Assembly: GCA_050949055.1 (NCBI GenBank)
Contig: JBMNFA010000009.1
Location: 584,748 to 648,747 of the forward strand
Reading direction: 5' to 3'
DNA length: 64,000 nt
Origin: JAEZJZ01 sp050949055
GTDB taxonomy: Bacteria > Bacillota > UBA994 > UBA5500
Below are positions 52,001-58,100 of this stretch, piece by piece. The position numbers and the translations under genes are program-made. The notes beneath the pieces were generated by a model that made no database searches, was not told the DNA's origin, and saw only the letters and a list, made by a program, of their open reading frames with translations. Each line of letters begins with the position of its first letter. The first letter of the stretch is position 1.

Positions 52001-52034
52001 TATTGAAGAGGTAGTAACGCTCACCCTTGTCTAG
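37068..52034 (+). CDS. Giant repeat surface protein, 3' part (4988 codons as read)
   Basis: Opens after a second +CC at 36991-36994; the first start codon is an internal GTG without a ribosome site, and there is no signal peptide. It therefore makes sense as the continuation of the gene that starts at 18859 (33,171 bases, exactly 11,057 codons with stop, once five inserted bases are removed). Contents: the end of one A, then B, six A'-B units (37737-42218), C, and two A-B-C units to about 47450. Then two 121-residue repeats and a diverged third (47451 to about 48590), a diverged A-like module (about 48590-48960), three 'VHGTN' modules (48961-49789), eight repeats of about 80 residues like carboxypeptidase-regulatory/PEGA beta domains (49790-51765), and a fourth VHGTN-type module to the end. 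No LPXTG or SLH at the C-terminus. Confidence 0.88.
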   Translation: MTIRPAEVGDIGYASVRFDVEVTTPAGANVQLLAEDTNGVVHDVAQIGYWGPYSGFPIDKDYTATTDFTAIFSAPGEYTISFKLVDVENAGAVIAAGSVTVEVIAAEAPGQLVLEGAEEVTASDALVYYTVRWYGDNQDDLYAGLSGASFAWTMKLGDEVLEDELYEFDQIKAAGKVWEHPDGDSICVSISERYREAGTYTLTGILSHPSGWQQTVTKTVTVTPALPPVSSYAFDYSELADVVAGEDVESSITLKTEELGQAGYDAVKFEFESEGPGDVTFTAVDSNGQEHTFTNSGVWGPPGGFELPAEYEAETEWTLNFAVPGEYTISFKLVDVENAGAVIAAGSVTVEVIAAEAPGQLVLEGAEEVTASDALVYYTVRWYGDNQDDLYAGLSGASFAWTMKLGDEVLEDELYEFDQIKAAGKVWEHPDGDSICVSISERYREAGTYTLTGILSHPSGWQQTVTKTVTVTPALPPVSSYAFDYSELADVVAGEDVESSITLKTEELGQAGYDAVKFEFESEGPGDVTFTAVDSNGQEHTFTNSGVWGPPGGFELPAEYEAETEWTLNFAVPGEYIISFKLVDVENAGAVIAAGSVTVEVIAAEAPGQLVLEGAEEVTASDALVYYTVRWYGDNQDDLYAGLSGASFAWTMKLGDEVLEDELYDFDQIKAAGKVWEHPDGDSICVSISERYREAGTYTLTGILSHPSGWQQTVTKTVTVTPALPPVSSYAFDYSELADVVAGEDVESSITLKTEELGQAGYDAVKFEFESEGPGDVTFTAVDSNGQEHTFTNSGVWGPPGGFELPAEYEAETEWTLNFSAPGEYTISFKLVDVENAGTVIAAGSVTVEVIAAEAPGQLVLEGAEEVTASDALVYYTVRWYGDNQDDLYAGLSGASFAWTMKLGDEVLEDELYDFDQIKAAGKVWEHPDGDSICVSISERYREAGTYTLTGILSHPSGWQQTVTKTVTVTPALPPVSSYAFDYSELADVVAGEDVESSITLKTEELGQAGYDAVKFEFESEGPGDVTFTAVDSNGQEHTFTNSGVWGPPGGFELPAEYEAETEWTLNFAVPGEYIISFKLVDVENAGAVIAAGSVTVEVIAAEAPGQLVLEGAEEVTASDALVYYTVRWYGDNQDDLYAGLSGASFAWTMKLGDEVLEDELYDFDQIKAAGKVWEHPDGDSICVSISERYREAGTYTLTGILSHPSGWQQTVTKTVTVTPALPPVSSYAFDYSELADVVAGEDVESSITLKTEELGQAGYDAVKFEFESEGPGDVTFTAVDSNGQEHTFTNSGVWGPPGGFELPAEYEAETEWTLNFAVPGEYIISFKLVDVENAGTVIAAGSVTVEVIAAEAPGQLVLEGAEEVTASDALVYYTVRWYGDNQDDLYAGLSGASFAWTMKLGDEVLEDELYDFDQIKAAGKVWEHPDGDSICVSISERYREAGTYTLTGILSHPSGWQQTVTKTVTVTPALPPVSSYAFDYSELADVVAGEDVESSITLKTEELGQAGYDAVKFEFESEGPGDVTFTAVDSNGQEHTFTNSGVWGPPGGFELPAEYEAETEWTLNFAVPGEYIISFKLVDVENAGAVIAAGSVTVEVIAAEAPGQLVLEGAEEVTASDALVYYTVRWYGDNQDDLYAGLSGASFAWTMKLGDEVLEDELYDFDQIKAAGKVWEHPDGDSICVSISERYREAGTYTLTGILSHPSGWQQTVTKTVTVTLPPVELALTEPVVHDAEQKTIVYTFNEEFKLIREFDQPWEIKASDFEAENAGLFQIFILGDDYSYDYPDSMRGTVTDVAWDGNAKTLTLTYEGELEPGTYLVDTWGYTIASLDDVAIDAEANFPHAVFTVEADPVQEALEQLVADTSITVTYVDNGMEASFDDEIEVPDVIQGYKIDVLVTLDVELPEDARVTILYNGLETAAKAVQISGTEIWLSDLVLGGNPADFESGPAATWTVLISGNADQLTVNGTIESIISNDGFATQIVLAAAGFEFTVPDTTAPSLDGVTPAEGNVHLSFGESFVLSVDASDEHLYELEIDHNLEGVLPEFSVYADENNPYGSDDDKAAFEGCGVEVTYDADEQKWTIDFGQTVTEQFVTKGDVRFYIVLIDEAGNTWGSMYEVTPENTFAYNITQAEPVASTYEFVYSLPSEITAEESYQIPVTIRPAEVGDIGYASVRFDVEVTTPDGANVQLLAEDTNGVVHDVAQIGYWGPYSGFPIDKDYTATTDFTAIFSAPGEYTISFKLVDVENAGAVIAAGSVTVEVIAAEAPGQLVLEGAEEVTASDALVYYTVRWYGDNQDDLYAGLSGASFAWTMKLGDEVLEDELYDFDQIKAAGKVWEHPDGDSICVSISERYREAGTYTLTGILSHPSGWQQTVTKTVTVTLPPVELALTEPVVHDAEQKTIVYTFNEEFKLIREFDQPWEIKASDFEAENAGLFQIFILGDDYSYDYPDSMRGTVTDVAWDGNAKTLTLTYEGELEPGTYLVDTWGYTIASLDDVAIDAEANFPHAVFTVEADPVQEALEQLVADTSITVTYVDNGMEASFDDEIEVPDVIQGYKIDVLVTLDVELPEDARVTILYNGLETAAKAVQISGTEIWLSDLVLGGNPADLESGPAATWTVLISGNADQLTVNGTIESIISNDGFATQIVLAAAGFEFTVPDTAAPSLDGVTPAEGNVHLSFGESFVLSVDASDEHLYELEIDHNLEGVLPEFSVYADENNPYGSDDDKAAFEGCGVEVTYDADEQKWTIDFGQTVTEQFVTKGDVRFYIVLIDEAGNTWGSMYEVTPENTFAYNITQAEPVASTYEFVYSLPSEITAEESYQIPVTIRPAEVGDIGYASVRFDVEVTTPDGANVQLLAEDTNGVVHDVAQIGYWGPYSGFPIDKDYTATTDFTAIFSAPGEYTISFKLVDVENAGAVIAAGSVTVEVIAAEAPGQLVLEGAEEVTASDALVYYTVRWYGDNQDDLYAGLSGASFAWTMKLGDEVLEDELYDFDQIKAAGKVWEHPDGDSICVSISERYREAGTYTLTGILSHPSGWQQTVTKTVTVTLPPVELALTEPVVHDAEQKTIVYTFNEEFKLIREFDQPWEIKASDFEAENAGLFQIFILGDDYSYDYPDSMRGTVTDVAWDGNAKTLTLTYEGELEPGTYLVDTWGYTIASLDDVAIDAEANFPHAVFTVEADPVQEALEQLVADTSITVTYVDNGMEASFDDEIEVPDVIQGYKIDVLVTLDVELPEDARVTILYNGLETAAKAVQISGTEIWLSDLVLGGNPADFESGPAATWTVLISGNADQLTVNGTIESIISNDGFATQIVLAAAGFEFTVPDTAAPSLDGVTPAEGNVHLSFGESFVLSVDASDEHLYELEIDHNLEGVLPEFSVYADENNPYGSDDDKAAFEGCGVEVTYDADEQKWTIDFGQTVTEQFVTKGDVRFYIVLIDEAGNTWGSMYEVTPENTFAYNITQDEEYVTGSIAWDPGKTGGADVNVTVLDNTITFDGEIAWYPEDLGLGRAAGNRVGVEIIAPEGFDASAAVVTIGGNDYAFGDDRFFWYPLVSAAGQEFTATVVWNSASTQVFTVKVAGTATLEEEHVTGSIAWDPGKTGGADVNVTVLGNTITFDGEIAWYPEDLGLGRAAGNRVGVEIIAPEGFDASAAVVTIGGNDYPFGDDRFFWYPLVSAAGQEFTATVVWNSASTQVFTVKISDDANLAPAGIQRTVNSVTQDPGNTGGSEIDYSFDPTTNTLTISDGTVPYVEATGDGFPPSSGNWVGVAIKAPAGFSGDIAGLRIDGTEYTGDILSAEEQARGELWYYFKATAEDATHTLVIKWSDAYAEETIIVKTSGLTLEAESHSAYTLAIDVPEYLNVGEATAFTVTTSSDGNGNSSLTAIYEYTVTGGGGSLEYKDDHGTWQPLPLSGQFGPSGGFQLTPNYQATTELRFTPNETAEYSVSIILRTLGDAPAELCSATAEVITVGRNTARLTAIPTVIAGFKTYSAAVHGVNIPGAHTWTLEDRNNYKHLIDATGDEEYLTLENPEGQTTLYVFDALNLLIGKCILDTDQAYDRDSVALDTAMDPEACISVIKTETFGLTTFTVTVHGTNLVGATSWTLGDVTQEKLEIGSSQERSDGTTGDSTLLLVFDQFGLVLAEYEVTDSCEMAVVPLSTSVEPKAIITSIATIVPGVDWNTFTVTVHGTNLLNAANWTLVDPSWERLDFGEEHTWETKAESVSLFVFDHDGAIIGEYSIEVRDYTNELVELTPVVGDRYTLRLRVAAGDEPIDGALVEVSGQEPALTTGGMITFSLPAGQTYWYRVSKDGFSPVEASVVLDEDKEVHVDLTAVYAVTFTVKTATAGGEGEALAGATVEITLDGVSYQSLTTDSNGVVQFLLPSGEDYVFSVFKAGYVTVGEAFAVTDSSTSFTVTLNAAQYEVTFKVLDDNGEVVSGATIKIDGTEVGTTDAEGQLSLTLAHGTHQYQVSKAGYVTVVESFDVTDSSDNVNVTLTAAEYSIIFAVTDENGQAVSGAAVKIDGAEVGTTNAAGQLSLTLTHGTHNYEVNRAGYHPASGSFQIVAPGESVEVTLNAIPYSVIFRVTAADGESAIADATVEITVDGVVHHADRTDSNGLAKFTLTIGDSYAYTVSKEGYLSASRSFAVADDQEIHVKLNAEEADRYNVTFRVTAVHEDGEPIHDARVSILGQDEPLSTDEAGGAAIALPEGEYQYSVQAEGYLDSVGEFTVDADAHVSVIMVPLHGITFEVQVRDFAGPVAGVSILVYDVQTETLSAAMDSDEQGMARTELPNGSYRYTASHIDYDTAAGEFVVQGEALSVTVQLDEKTYPVKFEVWDGSERVRNAEVTVVSATGTSATGYTSSSGDAAVFQLSNGTYDYIVEAEGYFIQEGTISVFREGVDEQVELVRPTATITVSKQLIPLVGDEYIVTVHQTNVPGCAYFKVGDNVVPLDTSAPPYYSYASVVVSLYDGSGNLLATCELSDECIEEVVTLTLV
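37737..42218 (+). repeat. Short-unit run 2: six A'-B copies of 747 bp
   Basis: Starts at 37737, 38484, 39231, 39978, 40725 and 41472. The variant pattern matches run 1 with three units removed, which points to a block duplication followed by gain or loss of units. Confidence 0.97.
47451..48176 (+). repeat. Two nearly identical 363-bp coding repeats
   Basis: 47451-47813 and 47814-48176, each encoding 121 residues beginning around VTGSIAWDPGKTGGADVN. A third, strongly diverged copy follows (VNSVTQDPGNTGGSEIDY) to about 48590. Probably beta-sandwich modules. Confidence 0.9.
48961..49789 (+). repeat. Three VHGTN modules in the giant protein
   Basis: Three diverged copies of about 90 residues with the pattern T-x-x-V-x-V-H-G-(T/V)-N, a W-T-L strand, then L-x-V-F-D and a G-x-(L/I)-(I/L)-(G/A) turn (48961-49260, 49261-49530, 49531-49789). 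A further copy ends the protein (51766-52034), and one more forms the C-terminus of the stalk protein at 62080-62934. I do not recognise the domain. Confidence 0.75.
49790..51765 (+). repeat. Eight carboxypeptidase-regulatory-like beta repeats
   Basis: Eight diverged repeats of about 80 residues. Typical elements are (V/I)-x-F-x-V, G-A-(T/A)-V-(E/K)-I, a G-x-T-D-x-x-G-x-(L/A) turn, and Y-x-(V/Y)-(S/N)-(K/R)-(A/E)-G-Y. This matches CarboxypepD_reg/PEGA-like beta sandwiches, usual as stalk or spacer domains in surface proteins. Confidence 0.8.
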
Positions 52035-52051
52035 CCAATTCCACACAGCAG

Positions 52052-52087
52052 AGCAGGTGTGGTTGTGTAACCACAGCCACACCTGCT
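52052..52087 (+). terminator. Stem-loop after the giant gene
   Basis: An 11-bp perfect stem (52052-52062 with 52077-52087, AGCAGGTGTGG and its complement) 18 bases after the stop codon. No T-run follows, so termination here may be partial and the next gene could be co-transcribed. Confidence 0.6.
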
Positions 52088-52157
52088 AGCACACAGACAA
52101 GCTTACTGAAGATAGATGACAGGAGGTGGTTTCCCAACCGGCAGCTTACTAGAGTAG

Positions 52158-52170
52158 TAGTACAGTACTA
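52158..52170. promoter_or_regulatory. Small palindrome before the beta-helix gene
   Basis: TAGTAC-A-GTACTA, a perfect 6-bp inverted repeat about 24 bases before the GTG start. TATACT overlaps its right end (52169-52174) but lies too close to the ribosome site to be a normal -10 box. Possible operator, low certainty. Confidence 0.3.
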
Positions 52171-52193
52171 TACTTTATAAAGGAGGTACAGGT

Positions 52194-55100
52194 GTGAAGA
52201 GTTCGTCAAGGGGACGCTTAGTGGTAATGCTTGTCTTGCTTCTTTGCGTCAGTATGCTGTTCGGCTCGCTGGCGCATGCAGACACAGGCTCAGTGGATAT
52301 TCCCGATACGTTCATTATCATCGGGAACCGCTGCATCGAATTCAACCCATACTGGATACGCGTGCTTTCCACAAACGACGAACGGTCGGAGCTTGTCAAC
52401 CAAATCATGACCGAGCTACAACAGGAGGGGTGGGATCCTCTCTCCGTTCCCCTCTACTGGAAACTCAACAAGAACGACAAGATAAAAGACCTTCGAGCTG
52501 ATTTGGCAGAGCTCTCCCCGGAAGAAGCAGAACAGGTTCTTGACCAGATTATCGCTGTCATCCCCGGAGAGGGAGTGGCTCTCGCGGCCGTGAAGGCCGC
52601 AGACGCGAAGACCCTGATAGCATACTTCACCGGTCCCGTGGGCGACGTGATCAGCGATGAATCCTTCACGGTCACTGTCGGTGAGAATGCTGTAGGTGTT
52701 CAGACTGGTTTTGACCCGGAAGAAAGGGAAGTCAGCTTGACGCTGGACCTTGACAGCGTTCAGGCTGGTGGCCGGGTAACTGTAGGCTTTGAGGGCCAAG
52801 CAGTTGAGACAGATATCATAGTTGTAACCAATGAAGACGAGCTCGAGTTTGCGTTAGATCAAGACTGGGTGAACTCCATCTGTTTAGTAGCAGGCGAGTA
52901 TGAGGGCTATGAGTCCGATGAACACTCCCTGTTCACAAGGATCGGAGCGAACTCAGTGGTTGTGTATGATTCAACGGGCATCGCTATCGCTCTGGGGTGC
53001 CAAAAGATTACATCAACAGGGATTGATAATATAGCAGGGCAGACGGTGATCAAGGATTACGTCCTCAATAGACCGGTTGCCATTGCCACAGGGAGTAACA
53101 TAAGTGCAAGATTCCCTACTGCCAAGATATCGTTCTCTCCTGACCAACCCAGTTGGGACGAGACCCAGATCACTCTGGGCAACAATGTGGTGTTGTTTGC
53201 TATTATTGCTGAAGTAAACGCAGCGGAATCGCAGTCCGCAATGCAGGCAGCTTTGATCGAGTATGCAGAAGGACTCAAGCTAGACCTAACCGCCTATAAC
53301 GCCCTCGCTGAGGGACGGCGAGAATCCGTTGCAGGCTTTGTGATGGAGAACAGAGACAACGTTCATGATGGACGTTTTGGGCAGGTGGCTGATGTTAAGG
53401 CCGCCTTTGAAGCCGGGGTTGCTTATCAGACGGCCATTCAGAGCTTCGCTAACGCTGTCAACAGTCAGGATGGTTTGACAGTCGCCGACGTAGAAGCGAT
53501 GAAAGACGCCTATAAGGCCATGGGTGAGTTCCAGAATGTGTCCAGCGACCCGCAGTTGGTGCAAGTCATCGGTATACTGCAGGCCTATCTGGATCTTGAC
53601 GCCGTGAACCAAGAGGCTATCTCCGAGCACCTGCTGCTCAAGATCGGCCTCATGGGCGGCGATAGCTGGAAGCGTGACGCCATACTCTTGGCTCTGGCGG
53701 AACTGGTAGACGATACCACTCCGCCACAGTTCACCGATGTTCATCCGGCTAGGGGTACAGTCGTTCTTGGGCCGGAAGAGACCTTTGTCTGGACTATCAT
53801 CGCCTCAGATGCCAATCTCTACGAGCTAGAGGTCGACCATAACTTGGGTGTTCCTGAGTTCAGCTTATACGCTGATCAGGTTAATCCCTATGGCAGCTCT
53901 GAAGCTCAGGCAGACTTTGAATCATTCGGCGTGGAAGTCACCTATGACGGATCGGAGTGGACTATAGACTTTGGTCCCGATGTAACCGACGAGATGATCG
54001 CTCAGGGTGATGTTAAGTTCCACATTGTCTTGAAGGACCTATCTGGCAACCAGTTCGGCACTATGTACGGGACTACACCAGAGAATACCTGCGAGTACAC
54101 CATCATGCGAGACACCCTGGCGCCAGCGGTCAGGGTCAGCGTCAGTCCCGAGCCCTTGGCTCAGTCCGCTGAAGAGCTCAGCTACACCTTTGTGGTGGAA
54201 GACCACAGCGAGCTGGCCTTCCTGGAGATCGACCACAGCTTGGGTAAGCACTCTGGAACTCCCACTGAAGACCAGCTGCCCGAGTTCAAGCTGTATCCGC
54301 AAGAGAATCCATGGGGGACTGACGAGTACAAGCAGCTGGCGGAAGAGACCTATGGAGTGACTGCGACCTACGACAACAACACTTGGACCCTGACCTTTGG
54401 CCAGGGGGCTGCCTTAACCAAGATCAAGGAACAGAACCAGTTCAAACTCTACTACGTGGTAGAAGACATCTTCGGCAACGCCTTTGGTTCCATGAACCCG
54501 ACTACGCCGGAGAACACCGTAGTAGTAAGCATCAACGACTGGACCTTTGCCGAGCGGCTGAACGGAGCCAGCGGCGCGCTGGTTGAGTTCACCCCGAAGG
54601 AGCAGGAAGATTACCTTGATGATGCCCACTTCGGTTTCACCACCAACTACGCCAATGCGGATCAGGCATATGACGATGTGCTGTCTGATGCGTTGGTGGA
54701 AGCTGATCAAGACATTGTGATCGACGTCTACTACGTCAGCGACGACGGCAGTTGGACTGCACCGCCGATCAGAATGGAGCTGGAGAAGAATAAAGCGCAG
54801 TACCTCAAAGGTCCAGACAACCGCGATCCGCTCAAGACAGAGAAGGCCAAGTCCTACTATAGGGTGAAGCTCGTTTCTGTGGACGGCACCCCGGTGGACA
54901 GCTTAACACAGGATATAACCATCAACTTCACCATCAAGGATATGGCTTTCTGGCGCGATGAGGACAAGGTGCTGGGTACCTTGACGAGCACCTATACTGC
55001 CGCAGTAGCCCCTGTCATCAACACCACGCAGACAAAGGGGTATCCGACCATCCAGGCGGCCATTGATGACGCAGGGGACTGCAACACCATCACCGTTGCT

Positions 55101-58100
55101 CCCGGCACTTACTACGAAGTGCTGCAGATCAGCAAACCGCTGACCTTGCTCGGCCCGAATGCGGGTATTGCCGGTTATGGTGAGCGGAATCCTGAAGCTG
55201 TGATCACTTACCCGGCCGGTACTGAGGAAGAGAAGTCGGTGAGGGTGACATCTGACGACGTTACCATCAAAGGATTCTATTTCCAGGGCGACGATAGAAC
55301 AATCGGTAACCTCGAAGCCATCTATGCAAGAGGAAACGACTTGACAGTCAACAACAATGTGTTCGACGGGTATGTCCTTACCCAAGTTCGCACATATCCT
55401 GTCAGCTCCAAGGAAGGATTCAACGAAGGTCTGCTTATCGAGGGCAACCTCTTTAAGAACAAGCCAGTTGGAAACTTTGCCTTGTATGTTCAGGGCACTT
55501 CAGGCGATGTGAAACTGAACAAATTCGAGAATGTAAGGCACGGCTTAACTATACAACCGTACCATCACAGCGTCGGCGGCCGTGTAGAGCATAATGAGGT
55601 AGAAGCCTGGCGCATGGGAGTATGGTTCAACGGAGCTTATGTAAGATCCGGCGAATGGGTGTTTGATAACAATACTATTACTGCAACTGAGAAGCCAAGC
55701 GAAGCCGAAGACACAGTATGGTGGGGATTGACGATAGAGACGTTTGGTGATGGAGGTCCATTGGTCAATGGTGATTTGCCAAGCGCCACGTTCACGAACA
55801 ACACAGTTGATGGCGCAGGCGCAAGCCCAGAGGTTGAAACCAGAGGTTTGTCATTCCACCAACCTGTAAAATCCGACAAGCTCACCATCAACAACAATAC
55901 GTTTACCAATGTTGATGTTGGGGCTTATATACACAATCCAGATGGGACGGAGTTTATGGTCATCAAATTGGATGATTTCTTCCCATCAAACACCTTCCCA
56001 GAAGGGAGCATGGTCATCGGTCACAGAATTCTGGTGCCGCAGAACAACACCGTTTACAACATGCGCAGCGGTGCAGAGTACAGTGACATCCAGGCAGCCA
56101 TCGATGCCGCTACCGCAGGCGATACTATTCTCGTGGCGCCGGGAACGTACGTTGGCAACCTGGAAATTGATGTGGTGGACCTAACGCTGAAGTCTGCAGA
56201 GCAGCATGCAGCTGTCATCCAGACGGTGTCGGGCTTCGCTGCTGGCAACGGATATGGCGGCATCACGGTTCTGGCCGATGGGGTAACCATCGACGGTTTC
56301 CGAATTGAGCAGGGTGCTGCACAGGCCGTAATCCACACTCACGACTCAGACGGCGTGACTATACAAAACAACCAGGTGGTTGGTCTGAATGGGGTCAATC
56401 CACGCGGTATCGACGTAGGCTACGCCTCCGCCGCATCCGATGGCGTCACCATTCAGTACAACGAGTTCGAGGACCTCTACTGTGGCGTATACGTCAATAA
56501 AGGTACCGATCTCACCATAGACGACAATGAGTTTGTCAATATGGTAGATGGTGCCGTGGTGTTTGACGGAACGTGGCCTATCGGCGACGTTGCCGTAACG
56601 AACAACACAGCAACCGACGCTGGATACTTGATGTACTTCTACGGCGGTGCCGATTCCGTCCAAGTAGACGACAACACCTTGGATAACACGGAATTGACCA
56701 ACTGGGGAGTCTACAACTTGACCCAAAAGCGTTATTCTTCTACCCTTCAGGACGCGATCACCCGCGCTGAGGACGAGGATACTATCGAAGTCGTTGCCGG
56801 GACGTACCACGAGTTCCTGGTGATCGACAAGCCCATCACTCTCCTTGGCCCGAATGCCGGCGTAGCCGGTTACAGCAGTGAACGTGATGAAGAGGCAATA
56901 ATCACCGTGCCCTCCGGGACGGACATAGAAGATCCAGGCTCAGACACGAGCTCGGTGATTACCGTGAATGCACCGAACGTGACTATAGACGGTTTCCGGA
57001 TCACCGGCGATAATGGCAATGGATTAAACGACTACGCCGGGTATAACATCCAGGCAGGGAACGCCATCACCGGATACGAAGATGGCTTAGTTGTAAAGAA
57101 CAACGTAATCGACTGCTTTAGCTACATTGGTGTGAAGACCTCGCGAACCGTCAATGAAGTTAGGGTAGAGCAGATTAGTAATGTAAGCATTAAGTCCAAC
57201 TACTTCGCGCACATCCATGACTTAAACCAAGTGGGCTATGGTTACGCTTTGTACGTGCAAGGGGCAAGCGGAACCATTATTGGCAACGTAGTGAAGGATA
57301 GCCGGACCGCCATTCAGGTGCAGCCATACGGTGCGTCAGGCGGAGGTTTGGTAAAGGACAATGTTTTCGAGGCCTACAGGCTTGGCGCCTATTACAACTA
57401 CGCTGAGCGGACAGCCGGGCCATGGGTCTTCGAGAACAATAGTATTACTGCGATCGCACCGCCAGCAGCCATGGCAGGCCCCATAGCATGGGATGGCATC
57501 GTCGTTCAGACTATTGGAACGCATGGCGATGCGAACTCAGTACCTGGAATAGTCACCTTTACCAAAAACAATATTGATGGATCAGCCACTTCAAGCACTG
57601 ACCTGAACAGGCTAGCTGTAAATGGTGTGCGAATTATCCCGAGCGTGGACACAGACGCTGTCATGGTGTTTGGGGAAAACACCATCTCGGGTGTCGAGAT
57701 TGGTTTCCAGCTAGACTCAGGAGACCTAGATTTGGACATGGTGCTTGAAAGAAACACCTTCGCAACAGGCAGTAAAGTCATCGGTCACAGGATTCTGGTG
57801 CCGCAGCAAAGCACCATTTACAACATGCGTAGCGGTGCCGAGTATAGTGACATTCAGAAGGCAGTAGACGAGGCCGAAAGCAATGACACCCTTCTAGTCA
57901 CCGCCGGAACATACGAAGAAGACTTGCTGATAGACGTTGATGATCTGACACTCGTGGGTCCCAACGCCGATGTGCCGGGCAATGGTACGAGAGCGGCTGA
58001 GGCGACAATTCATGGCACAGTCAGAATTGCCGCAGATGACGTGGTGCTTTCGGGCTTCTCAATTGAGAACGACGGAAATACGGTCATCGTCAATGTTGAT

